This document shows, one piece after another, positions 26,287 through 35,300 of a stretch of 40,178 nt of DNA; position 1 is the first letter of the stretch, and every line of letters begins with the position of its first letter. The stretch is taken from NCBI GenBank assembly GCA_019058425.1, contig JAHPYZ010000044.1, positions 1 through 40,178 of the forward strand, in the 5' to 3' direction. The translations under genes were made by a program, and so were the position numbers. The notes under the pieces were generated by a model. It was not told where the DNA came from. It saw only the letters and a program-made list of their open reading frames with translations, and made no database searches. This DNA is from Promethearchaeota archaeon (lineage in GTDB: Archaea; Asgardarchaeota; Lokiarchaeia; Sigyniarchaeales; SOKP01).

Positions 26287-27324
26287 TTATCTTGATACTC
26301 TCCCAGAAGTATCTCCAGCCATTAATTTTAGAACCTCATCAACAGAAACTAGATTAAAATCACCAAAAATTGTATGCTTTAGGCAGGAAGCCGCTACAGC
26401 GAAATTTAAGGCCATTTGGAGATCTTCTTTAAATGTAAGCAACCCATAGATTAAACCTCCCATAAAAGAATCGCCTCCACCTACTCTATCCACGATTGGT
26501 GTTATTTCATATTGTGGACTAATATACATATTACTTCCATCATAAAGGACTGCTGACCATTTATTATGACTTGCAGAAAGTGATCCTCTAAGTGTGATTG
26601 CTACATTTTTTAGATTTGGATATTGTTTAACAATCTCTTCAACTACATATTTATAATTCTCAGCTATAAGCTCTCCCGAAGTTATAACAGTATCTGGAGC
26701 TTTTATACCCAGTACTTTATCTGCATCTTCTTCATTTCCAATTGCAATATCGCAATATTTTACTAACTCAGGCATAACTTCCTTTGGGGTTTTGCCGTAT
26801 TTCCATAATTTACTACGATAATTCAAATCGCATGATATTGTGACGTTTTTTTCTTTTGCAACTTTTACTGCATCAAGACATATGTTTGCTAAATTTTGTG
26901 AAATAGCTGGCGTAATACCTGTCCAATGAAACCAAGAAGCTCCATCGAAAATTGTATTCCAATCAAAATCTTCAGGATTAGCTTCAGATATAGCTGAATG
27001 TGTTCGATCATAAATAACCTTACTTGGTCGAACAGATGATCCCATTTCGAGAAAATATATACCTAATCTATTCCCTCCTCTCACAATATTGTTTGTATTT
27101 ATACCGAATTGTCTTAGGAATTGAATACAAGAGTCAGCAATTTCATTATTTGGTAATTTTGTTATATAATCAACAGGTATTCCATAATTAGCTAAAGAAA
27201 CAGCAACATTAGCTTCGCCACCACCATAAATCAAGTTAAAAGAGCGAGCCTGGTTAAATCGCTTAAAATCAGGTGGAGAAAGTCTTAGCATTATTTCTCC
27301 AAAGTTAACCACTTTACTGACCAT
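26287..27324 (-). CDS. kdgK: PfkB-family sugar kinase, probable 2-keto-3-deoxygluconate kinase
   Basis: Ribokinase-fold kinase of 345 residues. The N terminus has the KDG-kinase-like VVNFGEIMLRLSPP and RFNQARSF, followed by YGGGEANVAVSLANYG (substrate Gly-rich loop) and, near the C terminus, VDRVGGGDSFMGG with catalytic Asp285. It would phosphorylate 2-keto-3-deoxygluconate or a related deoxyketo acid with ATP, placing the cluster in an Entner-Doudoroff-type or uronate route. No aldolase or dehydratase gene is in the window. Fructokinase is the main alternative. First gene of a tight group with BKACE and UroD-like downstream. Confidence 0.83.
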   Translation of the reverse strand: MVSKVVNFGEIMLRLSPPDFKRFNQARSFNLIYGGGEANVAVSLANYGIPVDYITKLPNNEIADSCIQFLRQFGINTNNIVRGGNRLGIYFLEMGSSVRPSKVIYDRTHSAISEANPEDFDWNTIFDGASWFHWTGITPAISQNLANICLDAVKVAKEKNVTISCDLNYRSKLWKYGKTPKEVMPELVKYCDIAIGNEEDADKVLGIKAPDTVITSGELIAENYKYVVEEIVKQYPNLKNVAITLRGSLSASHNKWSAVLYDGSNMYISPQYEITPIVDRVGGGDSFMGGLIYGLLTFKEDLQMALNFAVAASCLKHTIFGDFNLVSVDEVLKLMAGDTSGRVSR

Positions 27325-27450
27325 TAGAAACCCTCTTTTTTAGATTTCATTCTAAAATTAATGAGTATTTTATAATAAAATATAATGATATCTTGAATTA
27401 TTTATGCTTTTTATTTAAATTTATACAGATAATAAATTGTAACATAGATT

Positions 27451-29385
27451 TTAGAGGCTTTTAGTAATTTCTATCTTGTGAATACCATCTTCCTTAGTTC
27501 TTATGAAGATTAATTGTTCTTTTTCATTTTTTTCAATCTCTCCTTCAGAAATTTCAATTTTAAACCCATTTGGATATTGAATTTGAGGAATATATATGAT
27601 TGTGGGTGCTTCTATTGAAGAATCTGCATCAAATTCGAAGCTAAAAGCTTTTGCCTTGTAATCAAAATCCATTCTTAAGGGTTTACCAGAGCAATAGACA
27701 AAATGTGGACGACAGAATCCTTTAATTGCCCTACCACCACTGTTAATATCATTAGGATTTAATTGTTGATCCCTACTAAAAATAGAAAGATCTTCCATAT
27801 TCCAAAGATCTCCCCATTCATTATTGCTATCAGCTGTATAATTCCATTGAGTAGCATGCAACAAATTGGTATCTAGTGCAGTATAGTACATAGTTAATAA
27901 TTCTACGTGCTTGTCCCATGCTGTTTCAGGTTGATTCCTAAATGTATGATACGCTTCTCTTTTATTAAGATCATAAGGTAATCCAAATTCCCCTATTAAA
28001 GTTGGAATTCCTCCATGAATAGATTGCGCTATACTTCTTATATTACCTAATTGGTGTATAAACATTTCTTGAATATTTTTTTTTCCAATTACTATTTTAT
28101 CAGCTATTAAATCATAATTAGCCTTTATCATTGACCGTTTAGTACCTAAGGAAACTCCATCATACCAATGTCCAGCGTGTACTACATTTTCCGGTACATT
28201 AAATGTTATTTTTTCTCCTCTCATTATTCTAATGGGATGTGATTCGAAAAAGATAATAGTATTAGGAATTACTTCTCTTATATTTTTTGTATACTCATAA
28301 ATAAAAGGTGATAAATAATCTTGATAGAAGTTAACTTTTTTACTGTGTTTAACAACAAAATAATCGTTATTTTGAATAATAGGATTACCATCTGTATCGA
28401 ATCCCCAGACACCTTCATTTTTCCATATATCTTCAGCACTTTCAAACCAACAAGTAACTTTTCCTTTATTTAATTCATCTCTTCTAGTTTCCTTGACTCC
28501 AAGTCTTTTTACTTCTTTATACCCTACCACTCGAGAATATCCCGATCCTGTTAAAATTGCATCTATAGGTGTGAAAGTATATCCTAAATCGTCAGTAAGC
28601 TTTTCAGTACCAATACCATCAACTCTTTTTTCAATCCAACCTTGTTCAGGTTCATTCATAGTATCAAATCCAATTACGTAAGGATTATCTTTGACTCGTA
28701 TGGCAACCTGTTTAATTGCATTAATATAATGCGATTGAAAATAATCTTGAGCATTCATTCCATCAATTTTACATGATGGTGCAAAATCTTTACCTCCAAA
28801 AAATAACGTCCACATTGTTCCATTCGCAAATCTAACAGAGTTACTTGACCAATGCAGATGAGGATAAGCATCTGGATTATTAGGATTATACCTATATTGC
28901 ATAACTAAAGCAGCATCAGTTATATCGAATTTTGTGAAATCTAGACCTACCATCTCAAAGGTCCAACCGGGAGCACCATCTCCTCCTGACATTCTACTCC
29001 ACACATCTTGATGAGGATCAATAAATGTATAAAATTGATAACTCTCAGCAATCTTTAGAAGCTCTTCAACATAATCCAAATATTCTTTATCATATTCTCC
29101 TGGTCCGCTATGTTCAAGTGCTTCCCAAGTTACCAAAAACCTAAGACAATTAAAGCCCCAATTTTTTAATCGTGAAAAATGCTCATCTGCTTCTTTTATT
29201 AGAAATGGTCTACCAACGAAAGATACATTTCTATGATCCTTAAAATCTGTTTTTATATGTGTTGCGCCGTTAGGATTATAAGGAACTTTACTGCTACCCC
29301 CTAAATTCACACCTCTTAACAGCACTCTACGTCCTTCTTCATCAAGGAACCACTCATTTTTGATTTTTAGTTTCATTTTATTCAC
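27451..29385 (-). CDS. Glycoside hydrolase family 5 protein
   Basis: GH5 clan-A glycosidase of 644 residues. The first strand reads VLLRGVNLGGSSKVP (21-35), a form I associate with the glucosylceramide/steryl-glucoside hydrolase subfamily. The acid/base Glu245 lies in TMNEPEQGW and the nucleophile Glu466 in LIGEFGLP. HQDVWSR (125-131) is also typical of endoglycoceramidase-like enzymes. About 80 C-terminal residues form a beta-rich domain. There is no signal peptide or anchor, so the enzyme should act inside the cell, perhaps on glycolipids or glycosides. It is divergent from the GH20 gene with only 76 bases between starts, and upstream of the kinase. Confidence 0.85.
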   Translation of the reverse strand: MNKMKLKIKNEWFLDEEGRRVLLRGVNLGGSSKVPYNPNGATHIKTDFKDHRNVSFVGRPFLIKEADEHFSRLKNWGFNCLRFLVTWEALEHSGPGEYDKEYLDYVEELLKIAESYQFYTFIDPHQDVWSRMSGGDGAPGWTFEMVGLDFTKFDITDAALVMQYRYNPNNPDAYPHLHWSSNSVRFANGTMWTLFFGGKDFAPSCKIDGMNAQDYFQSHYINAIKQVAIRVKDNPYVIGFDTMNEPEQGWIEKRVDGIGTEKLTDDLGYTFTPIDAILTGSGYSRVVGYKEVKRLGVKETRRDELNKGKVTCWFESAEDIWKNEGVWGFDTDGNPIIQNNDYFVVKHSKKVNFYQDYLSPFIYEYTKNIREVIPNTIIFFESHPIRIMRGEKITFNVPENVVHAGHWYDGVSLGTKRSMIKANYDLIADKIVIGKKNIQEMFIHQLGNIRSIAQSIHGGIPTLIGEFGLPYDLNKREAYHTFRNQPETAWDKHVELLTMYYTALDTNLLHATQWNYTADSNNEWGDLWNMEDLSIFSRDQQLNPNDINSGGRAIKGFCRPHFVYCSGKPLRMDFDYKAKAFSFEFDADSSIEAPTIIYIPQIQYPNGFKIEISEGEIEKNEKEQLIFIRTKEDGIHKIEITKSL

Positions 29386-29461
29386 AAAAAAGTAATTTTA
29401 TTCAGTTCTACCCTTTCTGATTAATTTTAATAATCACTTATGTTTTTTAATTTTAAAGGAT
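29386..29461. promoter_or_regulatory. Divergent promoter region between GH5 and GH20 genes
   Basis: Only 76 bases separate the two glycosidase starts. It is AT-rich with TTTTAATAAT-like stretches that could serve as TATA elements for either direction, so the two genes are probably coregulated. AAAGGA (29455-29460) is next to the GH20 start. Confidence 0.35.
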
Positions 29462-31084
29462 TTGATATTTACCAAAAGAGTGAGTAATATTCAAAATATT
29501 AACATTATCCCAGAACCCGTACTGTTGAATATTTCTTCTGGAAATTTCATATTAACAGAAGGAACGATAATATATTCAGATCCAGAGTTATGTAATTTAA
29601 GTGAATCTTTGAAAAACCTTCTACTCCCCGCTACAGGATTTAATTTAAATTTAAAAGAAACTAAAGAAAAAACTAGTATTGGTAAAGCAATAAGCCTAAA
29701 ATTAACAGATAGTAAGAAAGAATTAGGATTTGAAGGCTATGCTATTGAAGTAAGTTCAAAAAATATTGATATTACAGCACCTTATCCTGCAGGCATTTTT
29801 TATGGCATTCAGACACTACGACAGCTTCTTCCTCCCGAAATCGATAATAATGTTAAATTAGAAGGTATAAAATGGCAGATCCCTTGTCTAAAGTTAAAAG
29901 ATTTTCCCAGATTTTCTTGGCGTGGATATATGCTTGATGAGGCTAGGTATTTTCACGGGAAGGGAACAGTTAAAAAACTACTCGATATAATGGCTTTATT
30001 AAAATTGAATAAATTCCATTGGCACTTGACTGATGATCAGGGATGGAGAATTGAAATAAAAAAATATCCTAAACTTATTGAGATTGGCTCAAAAAGAGAA
30101 GAAACCCAAGTTGGTGGTTTCCTTAGTAAAAAACGAGATGGGATTCCTCATGCAGGATTTTATTCTCAAGAGGATATTAAAGAAATTATAGAATATGCTG
30201 CTGATCGATTTATTGAAATTATACCTGAAATAGATTTACCAGGGCATACTAGAGCGGCTCTAGCTTCATATCCCAATTTAAGTTGTAAAGGTTACCCCTT
30301 TAGAGTTTCTACACACTGGGGAATTCATAAAGATATACTTTGCGTAGGGAAAGAACAAGTATTTGAGTTTATTCAAAATGTCCTTAAAGAAATAATTGAA
30401 ATTTTTCCTTCTAAAATAGTACATATCGGGGGGGATGAAGTACTCAAAGGTAGGTGGAAAGAATGCTCTGATTGTCAAAAACGACTAGAAAAAGAAGGTT
30501 TAAGCGATGAAAAAGATTTGCAAACCTATTTTATAAATAGAGTATCAGCATATTTAAAATCCTTAAATATAAATGTAATTTGTTGGAATGATGTTTTAGA
30601 TAAAAATTTAGAGGTGAATGTCATTTGTCAATATTGGATCAGGCACATGACAAATATTTTTAAGCATATTGAAAATGGGGGACATGTAATTATGACAAAT
30701 TATAAATATACCTATTTAGATCATTCTTATTCTTTTACACCTCTTAAAATGGCGTATAAATTTGAACCCATTCCAAAAAATTTAGAAGAAAAATATCATA
30801 AACAAGTATTAGGTTTAGAAGCCCCAATGTGGTGTGAGTTTGTACCTAATCTTCAACGTTTAGAATGGCAAACTTTTCCACGCCTTATAGCTTTTGCAGA
30901 AACGGGATGGACTCCAAAAAATATGAAGGATTATTCTTCATTTCAAATTAGATTAAAAAATTTCCTCAGAAGATTAGGATTTATTGGAGTTAACTATGCA
31001 AATCTCCGAGAAGTCAAACCAAATATCTTTAAAGGGTTATTTAAGGTATTTACATTAGTTAGAGAACAAAAAGGAGGAATTTAA
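29462..31084 (+). CDS. Glycoside hydrolase family 20 beta-hexosaminidase
   Basis: GH20 enzyme of about 540 residues. An N-terminal alpha/beta domain (about 15-145) with YPAGIFYGIQTLRQLLP leads into the barrel: FHWHLTDDQGWRIEI (186-199), IIPEIDLPGH (253-262), and HIGGDEVLKGRW (321-332) with catalytic Asp325-Glu326, which work by substrate-assisted catalysis on N-acetylhexosaminides. The C-terminal part keeps the expected Trp-rich sequence (QYWI, APMWCE, FAETGWTP). No signal peptide, so it should act in the cytoplasm. The start is uncertain: TTG 29462 has AAAGGA almost adjacent, and GTG 29480 is an alternative. It releases GlcNAc or GalNAc, which the PIG-L protein might deacetylate. Confidence 0.9.
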   Translation: MIFTKRVSNIQNINIIPEPVLLNISSGNFILTEGTIIYSDPELCNLSESLKNLLLPATGFNLNLKETKEKTSIGKAISLKLTDSKKELGFEGYAIEVSSKNIDITAPYPAGIFYGIQTLRQLLPPEIDNNVKLEGIKWQIPCLKLKDFPRFSWRGYMLDEARYFHGKGTVKKLLDIMALLKLNKFHWHLTDDQGWRIEIKKYPKLIEIGSKREETQVGGFLSKKRDGIPHAGFYSQEDIKEIIEYAADRFIEIIPEIDLPGHTRAALASYPNLSCKGYPFRVSTHWGIHKDILCVGKEQVFEFIQNVLKEIIEIFPSKIVHIGGDEVLKGRWKECSDCQKRLEKEGLSDEKDLQTYFINRVSAYLKSLNINVICWNDVLDKNLEVNVICQYWIRHMTNIFKHIENGGHVIMTNYKYTYLDHSYSFTPLKMAYKFEPIPKNLEEKYHKQVLGLEAPMWCEFVPNLQRLEWQTFPRLIAFAETGWTPKNMKDYSSFQIRLKNFLRRLGFIGVNYANLREVKPNIFKGLFKVFTLVREQKGGI

Positions 31085-31104
31085 TTTAATTTTATTAAGT
31101 CTAA

Positions 31105-32292
31105 TCATACATACTCTATAGTTGCTGGTGGTTTTGGAGTTACATCAAAATAAATGTTCTTAGTCTGAGGGAAAGTAAGTAATTTTTGTGATAATTCTTT
31201 TAATAAATCTAGAGGTAATTTAGTAATAGTTGCAGTTCTCGCATCCTTACTGTTAATAGATCTGATAATAACATCGTATTTGCCTTCTTTATTAGTTTCT
31301 AATTCGTAAAGAATTCTTGTATATCCTTCTAATTCAGAAGCTTTTTTGATTAGTTTACTAAAGTCCCATTCTCCTTTTTCACATAAGGGTTTCTCATAAG
31401 TTCTTTTTCCATCAACAAGTCCTGTAACTTTTTTATTTAATACATCTTCACTTATAGCAGCAAAGACTTGAAATGGTTCTTGTTCACCATCCTTATTTAT
31501 AACCATGATTTTTCCATAAGTTTCTTGATAATACTTCTCAACTGAAGATTCTATAAGATCATGAACTTTTTTCTCAAAAGCAAGATTTTCTTTAGTAACT
31601 GGTCCTATTATTCTTGCTGAAAGTGCAGGTCCAGGAAAAGCTTTTCTGTAAATAAGATCTTGTGGCATATTGAAATATTCAAGGATTTTGCGAACTTCAT
31701 GTTTGGTTAAACTGGCAACAGGCTGGATAGTTGCATCCACATCATACTCAATTTCAACATTATGTTGACTTTTAACAAACCCTTCAAAATGCTCTTCCAT
31801 CAATTCTTTTTCTTCCTCAAGACTCATCGTTTCTTTCAAATCAGTAATTTTGACTCCAAAACTTTCCTCAATATCGGGAAGTATGGTTCCGTCTGCTAAT
31901 AGATCACAGCTTTCTTCACGTATTATTTTACTTATGACATCAGAATAAGCCGCTTTGAAAAGTTTTCGTTTATTTTCAGCATCCGCTTCTCCAAAAATTC
32001 TCGGAAGAAATTCATTTCTGATATCTATTACCCTTACATCTGGAAATAATTTTTGTATATATTCTCGTTCCTCAATACCATTGATAATTCTCATTAACCC
32101 ATGGTCGATGAATACTGGAATTGTATTGATTTTAGCTTCTTTAAGTAAAAGATATGCTGCTGAACTATCTATACCTCCAGAAAGAGCACAAAAGACTTTT
32201 TTATTTTTCGCATGTCTGTTTAGGAATTCGACTGCGGTTTGTACGAACTTCTTTGGCTTTTTAGGAGTATTTATTAATCTATGATTTAACAT
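31105..32292 (-). CDS. guaAb: GMP synthase ATP-pyrophosphatase subunit, divergent
   Basis: The synthetase half of GMP synthase without a glutaminase domain, as in archaea where the two are separate proteins. The PP-loop SGGIDSS (38-44), ADGTILPDIEES, AFPGPALSARIIG and the C-terminal TPKPPATIEYV mark the family. At 395 residues it is about 85 longer than archaeal relatives I recall (about 305-310), because of three insertions: after PDIEES, before the FQVFAAI strand, and a large one before YDVIIRSINS. The usual FPGPGLAVRIIG signature is altered to FPGPALSARIIG. It could be the cell's GMP synthase or a paralogue with another acceptor; no glutaminase gene is nearby. Divergent from pirin. Confidence 0.78.
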   Translation of the reverse strand: MLNHRLINTPKKPKKFVQTAVEFLNRHAKNKKVFCALSGGIDSSAAYLLLKEAKINTIPVFIDHGLMRIINGIEEREYIQKLFPDVRVIDIRNEFLPRIFGEADAENKRKLFKAAYSDVISKIIREESCDLLADGTILPDIEESFGVKITDLKETMSLEEEKELMEEHFEGFVKSQHNVEIEYDVDATIQPVASLTKHEVRKILEYFNMPQDLIYRKAFPGPALSARIIGPVTKENLAFEKKVHDLIESSVEKYYQETYGKIMVINKDGEQEPFQVFAAISEDVLNKKVTGLVDGKRTYEKPLCEKGEWDFSKLIKKASELEGYTRILYELETNKEGKYDVIIRSINSKDARTATITKLPLDLLKELSQKLLTFPQTKNIYFDVTPKPPATIEYV

Positions 32293-32406
32293 AGAATAGA
32301 TTAATTTGTTTCATAAATTAAGTGCTTTTATTAAACGGTTATGATTTATGATTTATTTACATATTTCTATATAGGTTTAATTTTTATAAGGCAAAGAAAT
32401 AACTTT

Positions 32407-33317
32407 ATGACTGAAGTGTTAAATATTATGAAGAAAGTTAGAAAGGTAAAAGTATCCTTAAAAAGTAGACCTACTGTGGAAGGTGCTGGTGTTCGCTTAA
32501 AACGAGCATTTGGATATGCTGATGACTCACTCGATCCATTTCTCCTCCTTGATGATTTTCATTCAGACGATCCTAGGGATTATATGGCAGGATTTCCATG
32601 GCATCCTCATCGTGGTATTGAAACAATAACCTATATATTACATGGAAAACTTGAACACGGTGATAGTTTAGGTAATGGTGGTGTTATCGAAGCAGGTGAT
32701 GTACAATGGATGACATCCGGATCTGGTATAATACACAATGAAATGCCTAAGTCCAATAAAACAGATAGTTTAATCTGGGGATTCCAACTTTGGGCTAACC
32801 TTCCCGCCTCACATAAGATGATGGAACCACGATATAGAGATATTAAAAAAAGTCAAATTCCAGAAATTCAATTAAAAAATGATAATATAAAAATTAAAAT
32901 CATATGTGGTGTAATTGATGGAGTTAAAGGACCAGTTCAAGACATAATTACTGAACCAGAATATTTAGATATTTCTATTAGTCCAAATTCAGAATATATT
33001 CATCCTGTTAAATCTGGACATAATGTTTTTGCTTACACAATTGAGGGGAAGGATATTTTGATGATAAGAAAGAGGAACTAGTGAAAAAAGAGACTTTAGT
33101 GTTATATCGAGATGGAGATGCTGTAAAAATCACAACAAATAACCAAAATGTACGCTTTTTACTTGTCTCTGGGAAACCTTTAAATGAACCTGTTGCTTGG
33201 CACGGACCAATTGTTATGAACACTCAAGAAGAGCTGGAAATTGCTTTTAAAGAGTTCAGAACAGGAAATTTTCTAAAGAGTCCTAATAATATTAACTTTG
33301 ATTACTGGAAGCAATAG
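32407..33317 (+). pseudogene. Pirin family protein, interrupted by a one-base frameshift
   Basis: Cupin-fold pirin. The N-terminal part (to stop 33079-33081) keeps all four metal ligands: HPHRG and, 40 residues on, HNE. The reading frame breaks at 33051-33052: adding one G in AAGGATAT restores a continuous family-like sequence through EGKGYFDDKKEELVKKETLV into the second frame (33082-33317), which has RFLLVSGKPLNEPVAWHGPI and MNTQEEL, the pirin C-terminal hallmark. As it stands the first frame ends with an unrelated tail (KDILMIRKRN), and a GTG overlaps the TAG (TAGTG), so a two-piece protein by reinitiation is conceivable. A homopolymer sequencing error is equally possible. ATG 32407 is preferred; 32428 and 32341 are alternatives. 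Confidence 0.8.
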
Positions 33318-33416
33318 ACAATTTTTAACTTCTTGCAATACAATAATCTTAGAAGAAATAGATTCAGAATAAAGAAAAAAATCTGTTTGGGAATAACATT
33401 GAATGAATTTATATGA

Positions 33417-33439
33417 TTTTTTATTTTTTTTTTTATTTT
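33417..33439 (+). terminator. Poly-T tract downstream of pirin
   Basis: A T-rich run with eleven consecutive T (33424-33434), about 100 bases after the pirin stop, the pattern on which archaeal RNA polymerase terminates without a hairpin. A-runs on the top strand at about 33501-33528 could serve the opposite direction. Confidence 0.35.
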
Positions 33440-33484
33440 AAATATATTTATCATTATATTTGATCAGAAATGGAATATTTTAAG

Positions 33485-33530
33485 TTTTCAAATTTTTTCT
33501 AAAAAAAAAAACCTAAAAAAAATTTTGAAA
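33485..33530. repeat. AT-only imperfect inverted repeat before the endonuclease gene
   Basis: TTTTCAAATTTTTT (33485-33498) can pair with AAAAAAAATTTTGAAA (33515-33530) with a one-base bulge; the loop includes eleven A and ACCT. It lies 35 bases upstream of the GIY-YIG gene. Given the base composition it may be chance. Confidence 0.25.
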
Positions 33531-33564
33531 TCAAATAAAATGTTCAATATAAAGGTTATAATAT

Positions 33565-34644
33565 ATGAGTAAAGATCAAGATTCTAAGATTTCAAGTTGT
33601 GATACAATTCAAGAATCTCATGGACGTATATACTGTGCTATTAATAGTCTAAATGAAAAGAAATATATTGGTAAAGTTGAATTTCCAAAAACAATTAAAG
33701 AGCGGTGGAAAGAACATGAAAATGAAGGTAAATTGCTAACGAAAATGCGGGAAGAAAATCCAAATAAAAGAATTTATGGTACACACTTAAACAATGCAAT
33801 CGCAAAATATAGATTGTGTATTTGGAAAGTTAAAAAAATAGATATTGCATTTTCTAAAGATGAGCTAGATATAAAAGAAACATATTGGATTAAATTTTAC
33901 AAATCGTATGATCGACGTTATGGATATAATTTGACTTTTGGAGGAACAGGAGGAAAACAAACTGAAGAAGTAATTCAAAAAATTAGTGAATCAATGAAAA
34001 AAAGATGGAAAGATCCAAAATATCAAAATAATTTCTATAAGGGTATTGCAAAATTTAATAGATCAAAGAACTATCGAGAAAAAATGAGTGAACTAGTTAA
34101 ACAAAGGTGGCAAGATGAAAATTATCGAGAAAAAATGTCGATTGCTTGTAAAAATAATTGGACAGATTTAAAATATCGTGAAAAAGTAATAGGTGGTGTA
34201 AAGGAAAGCTTTCTAAATCCAGTAATTAAGAAAAAACATAGTGAAAGTCTTAAAAAATCATGGGAAAATCCTCAAAGAAGACAGCAACATAGTAAAACCT
34301 TAAGTAAAGTTATAACTAAAAAATGGCAAGATCCTAAATATAGGAAAAAACAATTTATATCTAAATCAAATGTTTGGAAAAAAAAATGGGAAGACCCCAA
34401 ATTCCGAGAAAATTATAGTAAAATTAGAAAAAAGAAAATATTAGATATTAAACAATTTTTACTTGATATAAAAAACGGAGCAAAACAAGAAGATATTGCT
34501 AGAATTTACAAAATCAAATCTCATCATACTCAGAATCGAATTATTAAAGAGCTTTTAGAACAATTTAATATTAATACCTTAAAACAGGCAAGAATTTTTC
34601 TTAAAGATAAAGATATAAATGAATTATTAAAGGATCTCTCTTAA
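33565..34644 (+). CDS. GIY-YIG homing-type endonuclease with 17-residue tandem repeats
   Basis: Protein of 359 residues. The GIY-YIG nuclease domain spans about 20-128: GRIYCAINS (20-28), KKYIGK (32-37), catalytic Arg47 in ERWKEH and Glu105 in KETYWIKFY. After a GGTGGK hinge come eight copies of a short repeat, consensus W-x-[DN]-P-x-[YF]-R-x-K-x-S, anchored at 148, 165, 182, 199, 216 and 233 (period 17) and then 254 and 275 (period 21). Trp is kept in six of the eight. These very basic repeats probably track along DNA, like NUMOD-type modules of homing nucleases. The C-terminal 290-359 looks like a helix-turn-helix (EDIARIYKIKS). Free-standing gene, not in an intron. Confidence 0.82.
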   Translation: MSKDQDSKISSCDTIQESHGRIYCAINSLNEKKYIGKVEFPKTIKERWKEHENEGKLLTKMREENPNKRIYGTHLNNAIAKYRLCIWKVKKIDIAFSKDELDIKETYWIKFYKSYDRRYGYNLTFGGTGGKQTEEVIQKISESMKKRWKDPKYQNNFYKGIAKFNRSKNYREKMSELVKQRWQDENYREKMSIACKNNWTDLKYREKVIGGVKESFLNPVIKKKHSESLKKSWENPQRRQQHSKTLSKVITKKWQDPKYRKKQFISKSNVWKKKWEDPKFRENYSKIRKKKILDIKQFLLDIKNGAKQEDIARIYKIKSHHTQNRIIKELLEQFNINTLKQARIFLKDKDINELLKDLS

Positions 34645-34706
34645 AGATAAACTCAACTTTTCAACAGATAATGTTACCACCACGGAGATAGATTTTAAAT
34701 GCGGAA

Positions 34707-35300
34707 TCAAGATCTATTTTCAATTCTGATGTTATTTCGCAGGTTTCGTCCAAGAATAATTAGAATTACCCCTGGTATTAAAAACAAGGAATAAACCATC
34801 GAATCTTGCACTAAATATATAAGTAAACCATCTAAATACATCCATAAAAAATTAAAAATCACTAAAAGAACAATTCCATTTAGATGGAAAACAACTAAAA
34901 TTCCTCCAAATATCATCGTAACTATAGCAAGTTTTATATTTCCCTTTAAAGTTTTTATTGGTCTAATTATAAAGTAAATATATAAAAACATTATATTAAC
35001 TAAGACAAAAAAATCTAAAAGTAGAGAACTGATATAGCCCAATAAGAAATTTCTAAGAGTAATATATGGAAATATTGGTAAAAGAATACATATAATAATT
35101 AATTCCATAAAAAATGAAATAATCACTATTGATCTAAATCTATCTTTTATCTCCATAATATTCTCATAAATTGCAGTGATTTTTAACCATTTTGACGTTA
35201 TATATAAAAAAATTAAAAATTTATATAAATCTATTGATGGTACGACATCAAAAAACCACTTTTTCAAGATCTCGCTTTTTGTTAATATCTGGGAAACCAC
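34707..35300 (-). CDS. Hypothetical multi-pass membrane protein
   Basis: Not recognised. About four to five hydrophobic helices are visible (about 55-75, 84-112, 122-155, 168-186) in 197 residues, ending in a basic tail ([13 protein letters not shown]). The start is uncertain: the frame is open to a GTG at 35300, but that start and the next ten codons lie on the complement of the displaced pirin fragment, so the genuine 5' end is more likely TTG 35267 or ATG 35159, or the gene has lost its start at this junction. It is convergent with the GIY-YIG gene (62 bases), and the two occupy the segment between the two pirin 3' ends. Confidence 0.55.
   Translation of the reverse strand: MVSQILTKSEILKKWFFDVVPSIDLYKFLIFLYITSKWLKITAIYENIMEIKDRFRSIVIISFFMELIIICILLPIFPYITLRNFLLGYISSLLLDFFVLVNIMFLYIYFIIRPIKTLKGNIKLAIVTMIFGGILVVFHLNGIVLLVIFNFLWMYLDGLLIYLVQDSMVYSLFLIPGVILIILGRNLRNNIRIENRS

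Noticed and set aside
35192-35272. N-terminal 27 codons of the frame leading into the pirin fragment, as a start for a small protein
   Set aside because: Unrelated to pirin and opposite the coding strand of the membrane-protein gene; more likely accidental than a new start.
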